Shown: piece after piece, positions 8,132 to 16,900 of the stretch
How the letters are laid out: each line of letters starts with the position of its first letter
Position numbering within the stretch: position 1 is the first letter of the stretch
Origin: an uncultured Spirochaetaceae bacterium
GTDB taxonomy: Bacteria; Spirochaetota; Spirochaetia; Treponematales; Treponemataceae
NCBI GenBank assembly: GCA_902783155.1
Contig: CACZPR010000114.1
Span: 1 to 32,072 of the forward strand
Direction of reading: 5' to 3'
Length of the DNA: 32,072 bases
Translations under genes and position numbers: made by a program
Notes under the pieces: generated by a model
The model's database searches: none
Told to the model about the DNA's origin: nothing
What the model saw: the letters and a program-made list of their open reading frames with translations, nothing else

Positions 8132-8629
8132 ATGAGGAACAAGAAATTTTTGATTGTGTTTGCCGCGCTGGTTGTTTCTGTTTCGGCAGGCCTGTTTGCG
8201 TCCGGGACTGTAGGTATCGGAGTGCAGGGGGGGTATGTTCCTTCTCCGTATGGATATGGCGACACTGCCATTACGTTCAAGATTCCAAATGTTCCGCCGG
8301 TGTTTGCCGTGAATGTCGGAATCTGGGGGAACCAGGTGCACAGGGTTGGAGCGACCGCAGACTGGTGGCTTGCAAATCCAAACATTGTCGGGGTCCTGAA
8401 CTGGTACTACGGTCCGGGTCTTGCTGCCGGTGCGACGTTCAATGTTAGGGGCGACAGGGCGTGCGACCTTTATGTTGGCGGGCGCTTTGTTGTTGGACTC
8501 AACGCATGGATTGTGGATTTCCTTGAAATCTATTTGCAGGCTGCGGGACAGGTTGGAATCGACACAAGCAATGACCATGTTTTTGACTGGGCGGTTCCTG
8601 TCAATCTTGGAATCCGATTCTGGTTCTAG
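8132..8629 (+). CDS. Small outer-membrane beta-barrel protein
   Basis: A 165-aa protein with a clear signal peptide (MRNKKFLIVFAALVVSVSAGLFA), cleaved near residue 24. The mature chain of about 140 residues is rich in Gly and aromatics in alternating patterns and ends in 'LGIRFWF'. A C-terminal Phe is typical of outer-membrane barrels recognised by BamA. The size suits an eight-stranded barrel, possibly of the spirochaete DUF3996 (BAPKO_0422-like) type, but I cannot confirm the family. An AGGAG ribosome site precedes the ATG, 18 bp after the lipoprotein gene, so it is the third gene of the same transcription unit. Its stop shares the bases CTAG (8626-8629) with the stop of the convergent helicase gene. 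Confidence 0.75.
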   Translation: MRNKKFLIVFAALVVSVSAGLFASGTVGIGVQGGYVPSPYGYGDTAITFKIPNVPPVFAVNVGIWGNQVHRVGATADWWLANPNIVGVLNWYYGPGLAAGATFNVRGDRACDLYVGGRFVVGLNAWIVDFLEIYLQAAGQVGIDTSNDHVFDWAVPVNLGIRFWF

Positions 8630-10779
8630 TCCTGAAGTTTTTTTATCGGCGCTCGGAAAGAAATTTTTCTGGGCGTCGGTAGTCCTTCAAATTTTATTGA
8701 GAAAGTTCTTGACCTTGCGTCAATTTCCATTACCGTTCCCCTTCCCAAAATTGCGTGGCCAACCGCGTCTCCAATTTTTATGTCGCCAATCTTTTCAAGA
8801 ATCCTTAGGTCGTCCTCCGAAGTCTTGATGTAGGCCTTTGCGCGTCTTTCCATTTCATCCGGTGGCGGCGAGAGTGTGTCCAGATTCTTTTTGTCCATGT
8901 CGAAAATAAATCTGGATGGGAAGCGGAATCCGTCTGAATGCTTTTCGCCCTCGGCCTCGCTTATAAAAAGTTTTTCCCTTGCCCTTGTCGCAGCGACAAA
9001 AGCGAGTCTCCTTTCTTCCTCCATCGCAGCCTGGCAGTCTGTTTTTTTTGATGGAAAAATATTTTCGTTCATTCCGCACATGAACACGTTTTGGAATTCC
9101 AGTCCCTTTGCGGCGTGCACCGTCATAAGCTGGACCGCATTTTTTCTTGCCACCCTGTCGCTTGATGTGTATAGGGCCACATGTGAAAGATAGTTTTCAA
9201 GAGAACATTCCTCACCGCATGTCGTTTCATATTCGTAGATTGACTGCTTCAGCTCGGCGAGATTGTCAAGCCTCTCCTGGCTTCCTTCTGTTCGGAGGGA
9301 TTTTTCATATCCGCTTTCGTTCATCAGCAGACTGAACAGTTCGGAAATCGACAGTGATGGATAGATTCCGCTGTATTTTTCAATCAGGGAAATGAAGTCC
9401 CCGGCGGACGTTCCGTTGAAGATTTCGTTGTCAAGATTTTCTTTCAGGCATCTGTAAAGCGGGCTTCCGTTTTTTTCTGCCAGCGACTTCAGAAAATTTA
9501 TTCGCCTCTCTCCTATGTTTCTTCGCGGAACATTCACGACCCGCAGAAACGAGAGGTCGTCCCTGTATGCGACCATCCGCAGATATGAAAGAGAGTCCTT
9601 TATCTCCGTGCGTGAAAAAAATGGCGCTCCGGAAAAAAGAGTGTAGGGGATGCCGCGTTTTTGGAAGACCTCCTCCACTGTCCTTGAGACATAGTGCGCC
9701 CGGAAAAGAACTGCGCAGTCGGAAAACTTTGTTCCGGATTTTTCAAGCTCCAGAATTTTGTCGGCGATAAATGCCGCTTCCTCTTCCGCCGATTTTGCAT
9801 GGAAATATTTTGGCATGAATCCGCCCGCAGGAAGAACTGGCTCCAGATTTTTTTTCATGCGGAAGACATTTTTTTCCACAAGCGAATTTGCCGCGGAAAG
9901 AATCTCCGGTGAGGACCTGTAGTTTTTTGTCATCACAAATGTCCGGGTGCCGGGAAAGTGCCGGTCAAAATCAAGAAGATATTTTACATTCGCTCCCCTC
10001 CAGGTGTAGACCGTCTGGTCCGGGTCCCCGACTATGAAAAGATTTTTGTGGTAGCCGCAAAGGGATTCCATCAGCTCGTACTGTATTTCGTCTATGTCCT
10101 GGAATTCGTCAACCATTATATACTCAAGACGCTCCTGCCATTTGCGGTGGATTTCCCTGTCCGTCCTGAAAATGTGCAGGGTGAATTTGAGAAGGTCGTT
10201 GTAGTCCAGCCCGAAACATTTTTTTTCTTGGTAAAGGTAGCCATAAAAAATTATGTCGTCGCTTTTCTTTGCGTCCAGATATTTCTGTCTGACCTGTTCA
10301 AGGGAAAGGGAAACCATGTCCCTGTAGTAGTCCGGTTCCCTGAAGATTTTTCGGATCTCTATCATGTCGCGGGCGGCGGAAAAAGTCATGTCACGGAGGG
10401 TCAGGTTTCTTTCGTCGTAAATCATCTGGAGCATCGCGTCGATGTCGGAGTTGTCCAGCACAAGAAAATTTTTTGGATACTGCACGGCGTTTGAATCCTC
10501 CTGCAGGACCCCAACACAGAATCCATGGAAAGTGCAGATGCGTCCCGTGTCATTGTCGCCTGTCAGAGCCCTGATTCTTGAGCGCATTTCGTTTGCCGCC
10601 TTGTTGGTGAATGTCACGCAAAGAATGTTTGACGGCGGAATCCCGATGCCGTTGACAAGATATGCGAACCTGTGGGAAAGCGCGCGTGTTTTTCCTGAAC
10701 CCGCTCCGGCAATCACCCTGACAAAGCCCTCTGTCGTTGTCACCGCAAGTTTCTGTTCTTCGTTTAAATCCTCAAGCAT
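8626..10779 (-). CDS. uvrD: UvrD/PcrA-type superfamily 1 DNA helicase
   Basis: A 717-aa ATP-dependent 3'-5' DNA helicase, of full family length. Motifs in order: Q-motif 'LNEEQKLAV', Walker A 'GAGSGKT' (residues 25-31), motif Ia 'CVTFTNKAANEM', Walker B 'VDEFQD', motif III 'GDPDQTVYTWRGA', motif IV 'KNYRSSPEIL', motif V 'MTVHAAKGLEFQNVF' and motif VI 'VAATRAREKLFIS'. The C-terminal tail resembles the PcrA/UvrD beta-barrel tail ('GDAVGHAILGRGTVMEID'). The ATG at 10779 is preferred because homology starts at 'LEDLNEEQ'; a GTG 18 nt upstream is possible. Its usual role is DNA repair and helicase loading in plasmid replication. It lies downstream of, but is separated by a terminator from, the FecR-like gene. 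Confidence 0.93.
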   Translation of the reverse strand: MLEDLNEEQKLAVTTTEGFVRVIAGAGSGKTRALSHRFAYLVNGIGIPPSNILCVTFTNKAANEMRSRIRALTGDNDTGRICTFHGFCVGVLQEDSNAVQYPKNFLVLDNSDIDAMLQMIYDERNLTLRDMTFSAARDMIEIRKIFREPDYYRDMVSLSLEQVRQKYLDAKKSDDIIFYGYLYQEKKCFGLDYNDLLKFTLHIFRTDREIHRKWQERLEYIMVDEFQDIDEIQYELMESLCGYHKNLFIVGDPDQTVYTWRGANVKYLLDFDRHFPGTRTFVMTKNYRSSPEILSAANSLVEKNVFRMKKNLEPVLPAGGFMPKYFHAKSAEEEAAFIADKILELEKSGTKFSDCAVLFRAHYVSRTVEEVFQKRGIPYTLFSGAPFFSRTEIKDSLSYLRMVAYRDDLSFLRVVNVPRRNIGERRINFLKSLAEKNGSPLYRCLKENLDNEIFNGTSAGDFISLIEKYSGIYPSLSISELFSLLMNESGYEKSLRTEGSQERLDNLAELKQSIYEYETTCGEECSLENYLSHVALYTSSDRVARKNAVQLMTVHAAKGLEFQNVFMCGMNENIFPSKKTDCQAAMEEERRLAFVAATRAREKLFISEAEGEKHSDGFRFPSRFIFDMDKKNLDTLSPPPDEMERRAKAYIKTSEDDLRILEKIGDIKIGDAVGHAILGRGTVMEIDARSRTFSIKFEGLPTPRKISFRAPIKKLQD

Positions 10780-10814
10780 GATAAAAAATCCCGGCACAAA
10801 AAAGTTGTGAGCAT

Positions 10815-10841
10815 AAAAAATTCCCGCAGCATGTGCGGGAA
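10815..10841 (-). terminator. Rho-independent terminator after the FecR-like gene
   Basis: Inverted repeat TTCCCGCA (10821-10828) / TGCGGGAA (10834-10841) with a 5-nt loop. On the minus strand a run of six T (10820-10815) follows. It lies 26 bp past the stop of the FecR-like gene and insulates the helicase gene. Confidence 0.88.
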
Positions 10842-10866
10842 TGGTTCAACGTTTTTTAGTCCAGCG

Positions 10867-11271
10867 TCACTCGTCGGACCAGATTAAATCCTCCTGCGCA
10901 TCGGAGGCCCTTGATGATGACGTGGAAATTGTTTTTCCCGCTCCAGTGTCACCCGCAACGGTGCTGCCTGTCGATGTGCTGCTTTTTTTCAGGCCGCTTG
11001 TTTTTGTTACAAAGGACGCGACCTTGCCTTTTTTCATTGCCTTGATTGTGTAGAGCTTTCCATCCTCTCCCGTTATCTCGATCTGCGAATGGAGACTTAC
11101 GTCAATCACTGTGTCCCCGGTGATTCTGTCACCTTTCTTCAGCTTGGTCCAGACTCCGGGCGCGGATTCATAGGAAACTTTTCCGACAAGCTTTTTCACT
11201 GTGAATCCCTCAGCAAAAAGTGCCGCGCAGAAAAGTCCCATCAATACTGTGGTTGCGAAAATTTTTTTCAT
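10867..11271 (-). CDS. Secreted FecR-like domain protein
   Basis: A 134-aa exported protein. The signal peptide is MKKIFATTVLMGLFCAALFA, cleaved before residue 21. Residues about 22-90 ('FTVKKLVGKVSYESAPGVWTKLKKGDRITGDTVIDVSLHSQIEI') follow the FecR-domain pattern of a short beta-strand repeat with 'GxV...W..L..GD.I..GT.I.....S'. The tail is Ser/Thr/Gly-rich and acidic, probably disordered. The spirochaete version is periplasmic or surface-associated and is not the inner-membrane regulator FecR. The gene follows the transglutaminase-fold gene by 18 bp with a GGAGG ribosome site, and it is the last gene before the terminator. Function unknown. Confidence 0.7.
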   Translation of the reverse strand: MKKIFATTVLMGLFCAALFAEGFTVKKLVGKVSYESAPGVWTKLKKGDRITGDTVIDVSLHSQIEITGEDGKLYTIKAMKKGKVASFVTKTSGLKKSSTSTGSTVAGDTGAGKTISTSSSRASDAQEDLIWSDE

Positions 11272-11289
11272 TGTTACCTCCTTTTCTAT

Positions 11290-12861
11290 CTATCTCAAAT
11301 TCCCGATAACCCTTGTGCTTTCAGGAAGTTCGAAATTTACATCCGAATCCGGGATGCTTACCGGCTTGTATTTTTCCCATGCCTCGTGCACCGGAATTAT
11401 CGCGGCGTTGGCTCCGGATTTGTTCCACTCAATCATTCCCATGTTCTTCGCCATCTGGAAGGTGTCCTGGCACATTGTTATCTCGACAGGAATCCAGACT
11501 TTGTTTCCATGGACGATGTAGTTTCCGTCCCCAATTCTTCCGACCTCAGAAACGGTGTAGCCCGAGTCGAATGCCATGTAGATGTGTCCCGGCACAGTAA
11601 TCAGCGCGGTCTCGATTCCCAGGGCCTCAAGCAGGGAGCAGTTCAGGATTGTCAGGTCGTCGCAGTCTCCGCCATGGTAGAGCAGGGTCTGGTACGGGAA
11701 CTGGAGGAAGTCGATGTTTGCCGATCCAACGTTGTCGGTGAACGCGGATGACGGGTCGATTACATAGTTTATTCCATAGGTCTTCAGCGCGGCAAAAATT
11801 CCTCTCGCGTACTGTATGTTGACGGACTCGCTGCTGTTGAGATGGTTCATCATTACAAGCTGCACAAAACGTGCGAAACGGAATGCGCTTGAATCCTTTC
11901 CGCTTACAAATGTCGCAGCCCTTGCGTCGTCCTCCCATGACATGTTGTTTCGGCTCAGCGTTGTCAGCGGAATTGTTTCGGTGTGTTCGGTCCTCAGTCC
12001 AAGATTTTTGTATGAGACCGTCACCGTGGCGTTGGTCTGGTGCTGCATGATTGTGTTCAGGATGTTCTCGTTGAGGAATGCCGTAAGCTCGACTGTGAAT
12101 TCTTCGCCGTTCTGCAGGGAGTCGATTTTCTTTATGACGCTCCTGTTCGACATGAACTCCTCTATGAATATTGAGACCTCCACGTCGGTGATTTTGTTTC
12201 CCGCGGTGTTCACGAATGTTATGGAGCCAAAACTGTTGTCGTAGTAGTGGCTGTAGAATACCGGGAAGAGTGGGGAAACCTCAAGGTCCGTCGATGTGAT
12301 TTCCGACTTGGACGAAATGGCCTTGGTCAGGTTGATTCTGACGAAAGCCCCAAACTTCAGGTCGCTCATGAAAGGCTCGTTGCTCCCGAGATAGTTGAAG
12401 CCGACAAACGCTCCCGCGCTCATAAAGGGAAGCACATGTGCGTTCGCCGAGACCCTTGCGCCCACGGAGAATCCACGCCCGGATGAAAAACTGTTGGAGC
12501 TGCTCTGTGGTATGTTCCATATTCCAAGCGTCGCCTCACCGGAGATGCTGAACCGGTCAACGATTTTAAACTCGTATCCCGCGCCAAGCCCCAGGTCAAA
12601 CAAAAACAGGTTCGATATTCCGTTGCCCCGAAGAAAATCAAAGGAGCCCTGCGCCGTAAAATAAATGCTGTCGCTCCCGCGGACCGTTATCGGGGCCACA
12701 TCAACAGCGGCCGTGAATCCGGGGGAGAGTGACAGGGGAAGTCCCAGCGGCATTCCCATGTAGGGAAGGACCCTCAGCTGCAGGTCAAGCGCGAACACAC
12801 CGGAGCCGGCAAGGAGCAGGGCAAGGACAAGACCAAGTTTTTTGCTCAGAATCTTCTTCAT
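11290..12861 (-). CDS. Exported barrel-like protein with transglutaminase-fold domain
   Basis: A 523-aa protein with a signal peptide ending near 'GSGVFA' (residue 24). Residues 25-190 are Gly/aromatic-rich alternating strands, like an outer-membrane barrel or beta-sandwich. Residues about 305-475 form a transglutaminase-like cysteine-protease fold: 'HGGDCDDLTILNCSLLEALGIETALITVPGHIYMAF'. The predicted catalytic Cys is residue 400 and His is 426; the third residue probably falls in 'VWIPVEIT' (Glu460 in place of the usual Asp). The start lies one base after the stop of its upstream paralogue, so translation is coupled. The substrate is unknown; in known relatives the fold cleaves or cross-links proteins or peptidoglycan peptides. 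Confidence 0.78.
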   Translation of the reverse strand: MKKILSKKLGLVLALLLAGSGVFALDLQLRVLPYMGMPLGLPLSLSPGFTAAVDVAPITVRGSDSIYFTAQGSFDFLRGNGISNLFLFDLGLGAGYEFKIVDRFSISGEATLGIWNIPQSSSNSFSSGRGFSVGARVSANAHVLPFMSAGAFVGFNYLGSNEPFMSDLKFGAFVRINLTKAISSKSEITSTDLEVSPLFPVFYSHYYDNSFGSITFVNTAGNKITDVEVSIFIEEFMSNRSVIKKIDSLQNGEEFTVELTAFLNENILNTIMQHQTNATVTVSYKNLGLRTEHTETIPLTTLSRNNMSWEDDARAATFVSGKDSSAFRFARFVQLVMMNHLNSSESVNIQYARGIFAALKTYGINYVIDPSSAFTDNVGSANIDFLQFPYQTLLYHGGDCDDLTILNCSLLEALGIETALITVPGHIYMAFDSGYTVSEVGRIGDGNYIVHGNKVWIPVEITMCQDTFQMAKNMGMIEWNKSGANAAIIPVHEAWEKYKPVSIPDSDVNFELPESTRVIGNLR

Positions 12862-12862
12862 A

Positions 12863-14755
12863 TCACAGCCCCTTTAGAGAGTTTGCCTTGTCGATTCCCT
12901 TCTTTGCTGTCTCATTTTCCGGATCACGTTCAAGGACCTTCATGTACTGCCTGATTGCCGCGTCGTAGTTCTTCTCGATCACATACACGCTCGCAAGGTT
13001 GTTCATGGCCGTGGTGGAGCTGGATTTTGAGAACTCGCTTTTGGCTTCAGCGTAGCGTCCAATCCTGACCAGCGCAAGTCCAATCTTGTTCGGGTCGCCG
13101 CTTGCCTTTGCGTTTGCCAGCACCTGCGCAATCTCCGTGTTCGAGTATGCGTCCAGGGCGTTCCTGTATGCAAGTTCAAGCTGGGTCTGTCCTGGATTTC
13201 TGAAAAGACCGTTCGCGCCCGAATAGATTACAGGGGGATAGGTCTCCCAGGCCTCGTGCGTGCTGATGTATTCCGCGTAGATTTCCTCGTTGTTCGCAAG
13301 CTTGATGGTCTTCTGTGCTGCCCTCAGGCTGTTCATGAATCCCGACGAGAAGTTTTTCATGGAGAGACCGAAGTATGCAGTGGAGTCGTCGGTGACAAGC
13401 GTCTGTGCGTCGCCAAAATGGTTTCCGGCGGATTTGGGCGAGACCTGCAAATCGACAAGCACAATGAAGTCGTCGTCGCATATAAGGTAGCCGGTCGGGA
13501 CACCAACGGACTCAAGGCAGCTCGCAAGGAGGATTCCCAGGTCGTCGTAGTCGCCTCCAATGAAGTTCATAGTCTGGAGGGCGTGCTGGATTGAGTCAAT
13601 CTCCGTGCTGTCGTGGAATTCGGTGTACGGGGTGGTCTGGTCCTTTGTGTACTTGACACCGGAAAGCGTGAGGGCCTCGATCATGGCCGCTGCCATCTCA
13701 AGGTTCCTGCTGATTCCTGTCCTGTATCCGTTTCTCGCCACGCCGGCGACATATTTTGAGAACTCAAGGATTTCCGGAACGTCCGGTGAAATGAACGCGG
13801 AAAGCGCTGCGGAGTCGTCCCATGAGAATGCGTTCCTGTTGTACACGTCCACGATTATGTTCTGCACGGTCTGTTTTTTTGTTCCAAGCAGCTTGTAGTC
13901 TATGACAAGCTCACCGGAGATTTTTCCGTTCTCGCTGAATTTCAGAAGCTCCGAGCTGAACGCGGCTGTCAGCGGAATCTCCACCGTGCCGTATTTGTTG
14001 ATTCTGGAAATCTCGTCGCAGATTTTTGTCTCGCTTGTGTATTTTCCGGCCCTGAACGAAATCTTCACGTCGGTGATTTCGGCTCCCTCGCGGTTTGTTA
14101 TGCTCGCGGTGGCAAACCCGTTGTCCTTGTAGACGCCCATGAAAAGAGGGTAGGCGGGACTTGGCTGGTCGATGTTGATCCAGAATCCGCTTGAGCCTGA
14201 CTTTCCGACCGTAACCGCAATACGCGCGGACACACCGAAGAAGGGGCCCGACAGGACTGAGTTCGAGCCGCTGACATTGTATGAGGCGAATCCACCGAAA
14301 CCGTTGACAGTCACGGTAGGATTGATTCTGAATCCAGCCTCCGCGTAAGCCCTCCAGTAGAAGTCCGAAAAATTCACGTCATCCTTTTCGCCACCGGCCC
14401 TGTCTATTTTCATTGACGCTGAGTACAGTCCGATTGCCGCGCCGCCACCGATATGGAGCCTGCTGAATGGATAGTAGTACGCTCCAATCCCGATGCCGCC
14501 GCCGACCGTGGAGAGGGAGTTTGTCATCTGGTTTGGCGTCTCCACCGTAAAGATGCCCTCAAGACCCGCCGTGAGAAATCCGAACAGGTCCACATCAGCC
14601 TGCACCGTCCCCGAAAAAGACGGCTTGTAGAAAGTCTGGGTTGGAATCACCATTGCAGGGGAAATCCTGAAAGTGAGGTCAAGAGAAAACGACGCTGCCG
14701 CCGTGCCGGTCAAAATGAGCCCCAGGGAGATGATTTTTCGTAGAGACTTTTTCAT
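12863..14755 (-). CDS. Paralogous barrel/transglutaminase-fold protein with TPR, catalytic residues lost
   Basis: A 630-aa exported protein with signal peptide MKKSLRKIISLGLILTGTAAASFS. The layout matches its downstream neighbour: N-terminal beta-rich barrel-like region (25-190), middle beta domain, then a transglutaminase-like fold at about 310-510. Here the Cys position reads 'GGDYDD' (Tyr403), the His segment reads 'DDDFIVLVDL', and 'WIPVE' is replaced by 'YFGLSM'. All predicted catalytic residues are therefore gone, while structural parts such as 'THEAWETYPPV' remain. Residues about 540-630 are tetratricopeptide repeats ('AIRQYMKVLERDPENETAKKGI'). I chose the ATG at 14755 because it has a GGAGGG site 6 nt upstream and starts a signal peptide; the longer frame does not. 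It may act as a pseudoenzyme partner or scaffold. Confidence 0.75.
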   Translation of the reverse strand: MKKSLRKIISLGLILTGTAAASFSLDLTFRISPAMVIPTQTFYKPSFSGTVQADVDLFGFLTAGLEGIFTVETPNQMTNSLSTVGGGIGIGAYYYPFSRLHIGGGAAIGLYSASMKIDRAGGEKDDVNFSDFYWRAYAEAGFRINPTVTVNGFGGFASYNVSGSNSVLSGPFFGVSARIAVTVGKSGSSGFWINIDQPSPAYPLFMGVYKDNGFATASITNREGAEITDVKISFRAGKYTSETKICDEISRINKYGTVEIPLTAAFSSELLKFSENGKISGELVIDYKLLGTKKQTVQNIIVDVYNRNAFSWDDSAALSAFISPDVPEILEFSKYVAGVARNGYRTGISRNLEMAAAMIEALTLSGVKYTKDQTTPYTEFHDSTEIDSIQHALQTMNFIGGDYDDLGILLASCLESVGVPTGYLICDDDFIVLVDLQVSPKSAGNHFGDAQTLVTDDSTAYFGLSMKNFSSGFMNSLRAAQKTIKLANNEEIYAEYISTHEAWETYPPVIYSGANGLFRNPGQTQLELAYRNALDAYSNTEIAQVLANAKASGDPNKIGLALVRIGRYAEAKSEFSKSSSTTAMNNLASVYVIEKNYDAAIRQYMKVLERDPENETAKKGIDKANSLKGL

Positions 14756-14824
14756 CCATGTCCCTCCAGTTTTTAAATAATTGGAACCTATGGACGGAAC
14801 CGCCCAAAACCCTTCCTTGTGTAT

Positions 14825-14853
14825 ATTAAAACATTTTTTTCGCCATAAGGCAA
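14825..14853 (-). promoter_or_regulatory. Candidate promoter of the envelope operon
   Basis: On the minus strand: TTGCCT (14853-14848), 17-bp spacer, TTTAAT (14830-14825). It lies about 70 bp upstream of the ATG at 14755. The match to consensus is moderate. Confidence 0.4.
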
Positions 14854-14939
14854 CAAAGTTTTGCAAAAATTGAAAAATTGGCGGGGCAAGGAACCTTTGC
14901 CTAGGGAAACACTGAATAATCAGAAAGCGGATTAGCTCC

Positions 14940-16838
14940 CTAGAGCTTGAATTCCTGAATCTGATCGGAGATTCCGGTCACGCTCTTCTGGTTTTCCATG
15001 GAGGATTTCGAGACCTCCTGCACCGCGCTTGATATTCCGTTCAGGCTGGCCGACATGACATTCATCTGGCTGTTTATCGTGCCGGTGATTTCCGCAAGGT
15101 TCTTCATTTCATCTATAATCTGCTGTCCGCCCGCGACCATTTCCGAGGAGCTGTCCGTGACTTCCGCCGTCGAACTCTGGATTCCCTGGATTGCCCTCAG
15201 GACCATCTTGTTTCCCTCGGACTGCTCGACCATCGCGTTCATGATGATGCTCTCCTGGGCCATGACCGTCTGCGCAAGCTCGTAGATTGCATCGAACTTC
15301 TGCTGGACCTCCTTGGTGTTTGTGGAGACCGTCTGTATTGATGTGGAGAAGCCCTTGAGGTTGTCCTTGATTGTCCGGCTCTGTCTGCTCGACTGCTCCG
15401 CCAGCTTTCTGATTTCATCAGCGACGACCGAGAATCCCTTTCCGGACTCACCCGCGTGGGCCGCCTCTATTGCCGCGTTCATGGCGAGGAGGTTTGTCTG
15501 CGAGGCTATGGTCTGGATTATCGACGTGGCCTCCATCAGCATGGCGGACTGCTCGATTATTTTCTCCGCCGTCCTGACCGCCGTATCAACAGCCGCGCGA
15601 CCATCGTCGGATGCCTGTGTCAGGGAAGTGACGCTCTCCGTGTTGTTCTGGAGAATCATGGTCACGCTCTCGACATTGGACACAAGTTCCTCGACCGCAG
15701 CGGACGACTCCTTCACCTCGTCGAACTGGGAGCCGATGTTTTCATTCAGAAGATTGGACTTTGAGATAATCTGGTTGACGGAAGCCCCCGCCTCCTCGAC
15801 ACCGCTGGTTTGCCTTTCCATCTCGTCCTGGACCCTGTTGATTCCGCCCGTTATCTGGCCGATTTCATTTTTTACAATCTCCATCTCCTTCTCAAGCTGC
15901 GCTGAATTTTTTGTGGTCAGCTCAATCGAGTTGCGGAAATTTCTTAGGAGATATTTTGTCCTCTTCTGCAGGCTGTTGAGGGAGTTCGCCATTTCGCCAA
16001 GCTCGCACCTGAGAAGGACCGGAACTTTTTTTGTGGTGTAGTCCTTCTGCGAAAGGTCGTAGGCGAATTTGTTGATTTTTCCAATGGTGTTGTTCACGTC
16101 GATGAGAAGCACGTAGACTCCAATCAGTCCGGCCACAATCGAAAAACCGGTGAACGGGACGACCCTCGTGAAGAGCAGCCGCATGGTCGGGACCGCCTTG
16201 TTTGCCGGGACGGCGAAAATTGATTCCGTCATAAGGACAAGTCCGACAAAATCGAAGAGCATGATCAGTATGCTCCGCATTATGAAGGAGAATGTCTGGT
16301 AGTCCTTCCTGTACGGGAGCCAGGTCAGTGAGTTTTCAAGCCTCGCCACAAAAAGGATGTAGGACAGGACCGAAAGCGCGCACAGTCCGCCGAATGAAAG
16401 AGTGAAGCAGTAATAGATGTACGTCTCGCCGAGAAATGCCGCCGGGGCAAATCCGCGTGACTGGTTGTAGAATCCCACGATTATGGGAACAATCATCGAG
16501 AACGAGACCGGAACCGAAAAGCAGACCATCTCGCCTGACTTCACGTATTTGTTCACCCTGGCTATGGACTGCTCCGAACCGTCGTAGCTTTTGAATATGC
16601 CTGACATGCGGAAATAGAGTATGAAAGGCGAGACCAGCGACAGGACGAAAAAACCTATGTAGATTGGGTTGAGTATAAACGCAAGGGCCTCCTCCCCGGT
16701 GAATCCTCCCGTTATGATTGTGAACGGAGCAAAAAAGAGCAGGGGACAGAGGAACGAAAAAAACATGAACACAAAAACTTTCTTGGGGACAACGTTCTGT
16801 CCAGCCACAATATCGTTTTCCGTTTTTTCTTCTGACAT
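14940..16838 (-). CDS. Methyl-accepting chemotaxis protein with polytopic N-terminus
   Basis: A 632-aa chemoreceptor. The first 250 residues contain about six to seven hydrophobic segments ('[22 protein letters not shown]', '[16 protein letters not shown]', '[18 protein letters not shown]', '[15 protein letters not shown]') and no large periplasmic ligand domain. A HAMP-like linker follows ('[20 protein letters not shown]...[13 protein letters not shown]'). The coiled-coil signalling domain has the conserved hairpin tip '[44 protein letters not shown]'-type sequence, given here only as the family signature that couples to CheA/CheW. An 'AGGGAG' site precedes the ATG. The gene is 62 bp after metH with no clear terminator, so it may be the last gene of the met operon. 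The ligand is unknown. Confidence 0.93.
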   Translation of the reverse strand: MSEEKTENDIVAGQNVVPKKVFVFMFFSFLCPLLFFAPFTIITGGFTGEEALAFILNPIYIGFFVLSLVSPFILYFRMSGIFKSYDGSEQSIARVNKYVKSGEMVCFSVPVSFSMIVPIIVGFYNQSRGFAPAAFLGETYIYYCFTLSFGGLCALSVLSYILFVARLENSLTWLPYRKDYQTFSFIMRSILIMLFDFVGLVLMTESIFAVPANKAVPTMRLLFTRVVPFTGFSIVAGLIGVYVLLIDVNNTIGKINKFAYDLSQKDYTTKKVPVLLRCELGEMANSLNSLQKRTKYLLRNFRNSIELTTKNSAQLEKEMEIVKNEIGQITGGINRVQDEMERQTSGVEEAGASVNQIISKSNLLNENIGSQFDEVKESSAAVEELVSNVESVTMILQNNTESVTSLTQASDDGRAAVDTAVRTAEKIIEQSAMLMEATSIIQTIASQTNLLAMNAAIEAAHAGESGKGFSVVADEIRKLAEQSSRQSRTIKDNLKGFSTSIQTVSTNTKEVQQKFDAIYELAQTVMAQESIIMNAMVEQSEGNKMVLRAIQGIQSSTAEVTDSSSEMVAGGQQIIDEMKNLAEITGTINSQMNVMSASLNGISSAVQEVSKSSMENQKSVTGISDQIQEFKL

Positions 16839-16900
16839 AATTATCTCCCTGGTTTAGACACCAAACCTCTCTCCATTGTCGGAAGATTGCCGGGAAAAAC

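Noticed and set aside
7700..8578. 292-codon minus-strand open frame
   Set aside because: Shadow of the lipoprotein and outer-membrane genes; no coding signature.
15313..16041. 242-codon plus-strand open frame
   Set aside because: Antisense to the chemoreceptor coiled coil; its Ser/Phe-rich composition reflects the helical repeat on the other strand.
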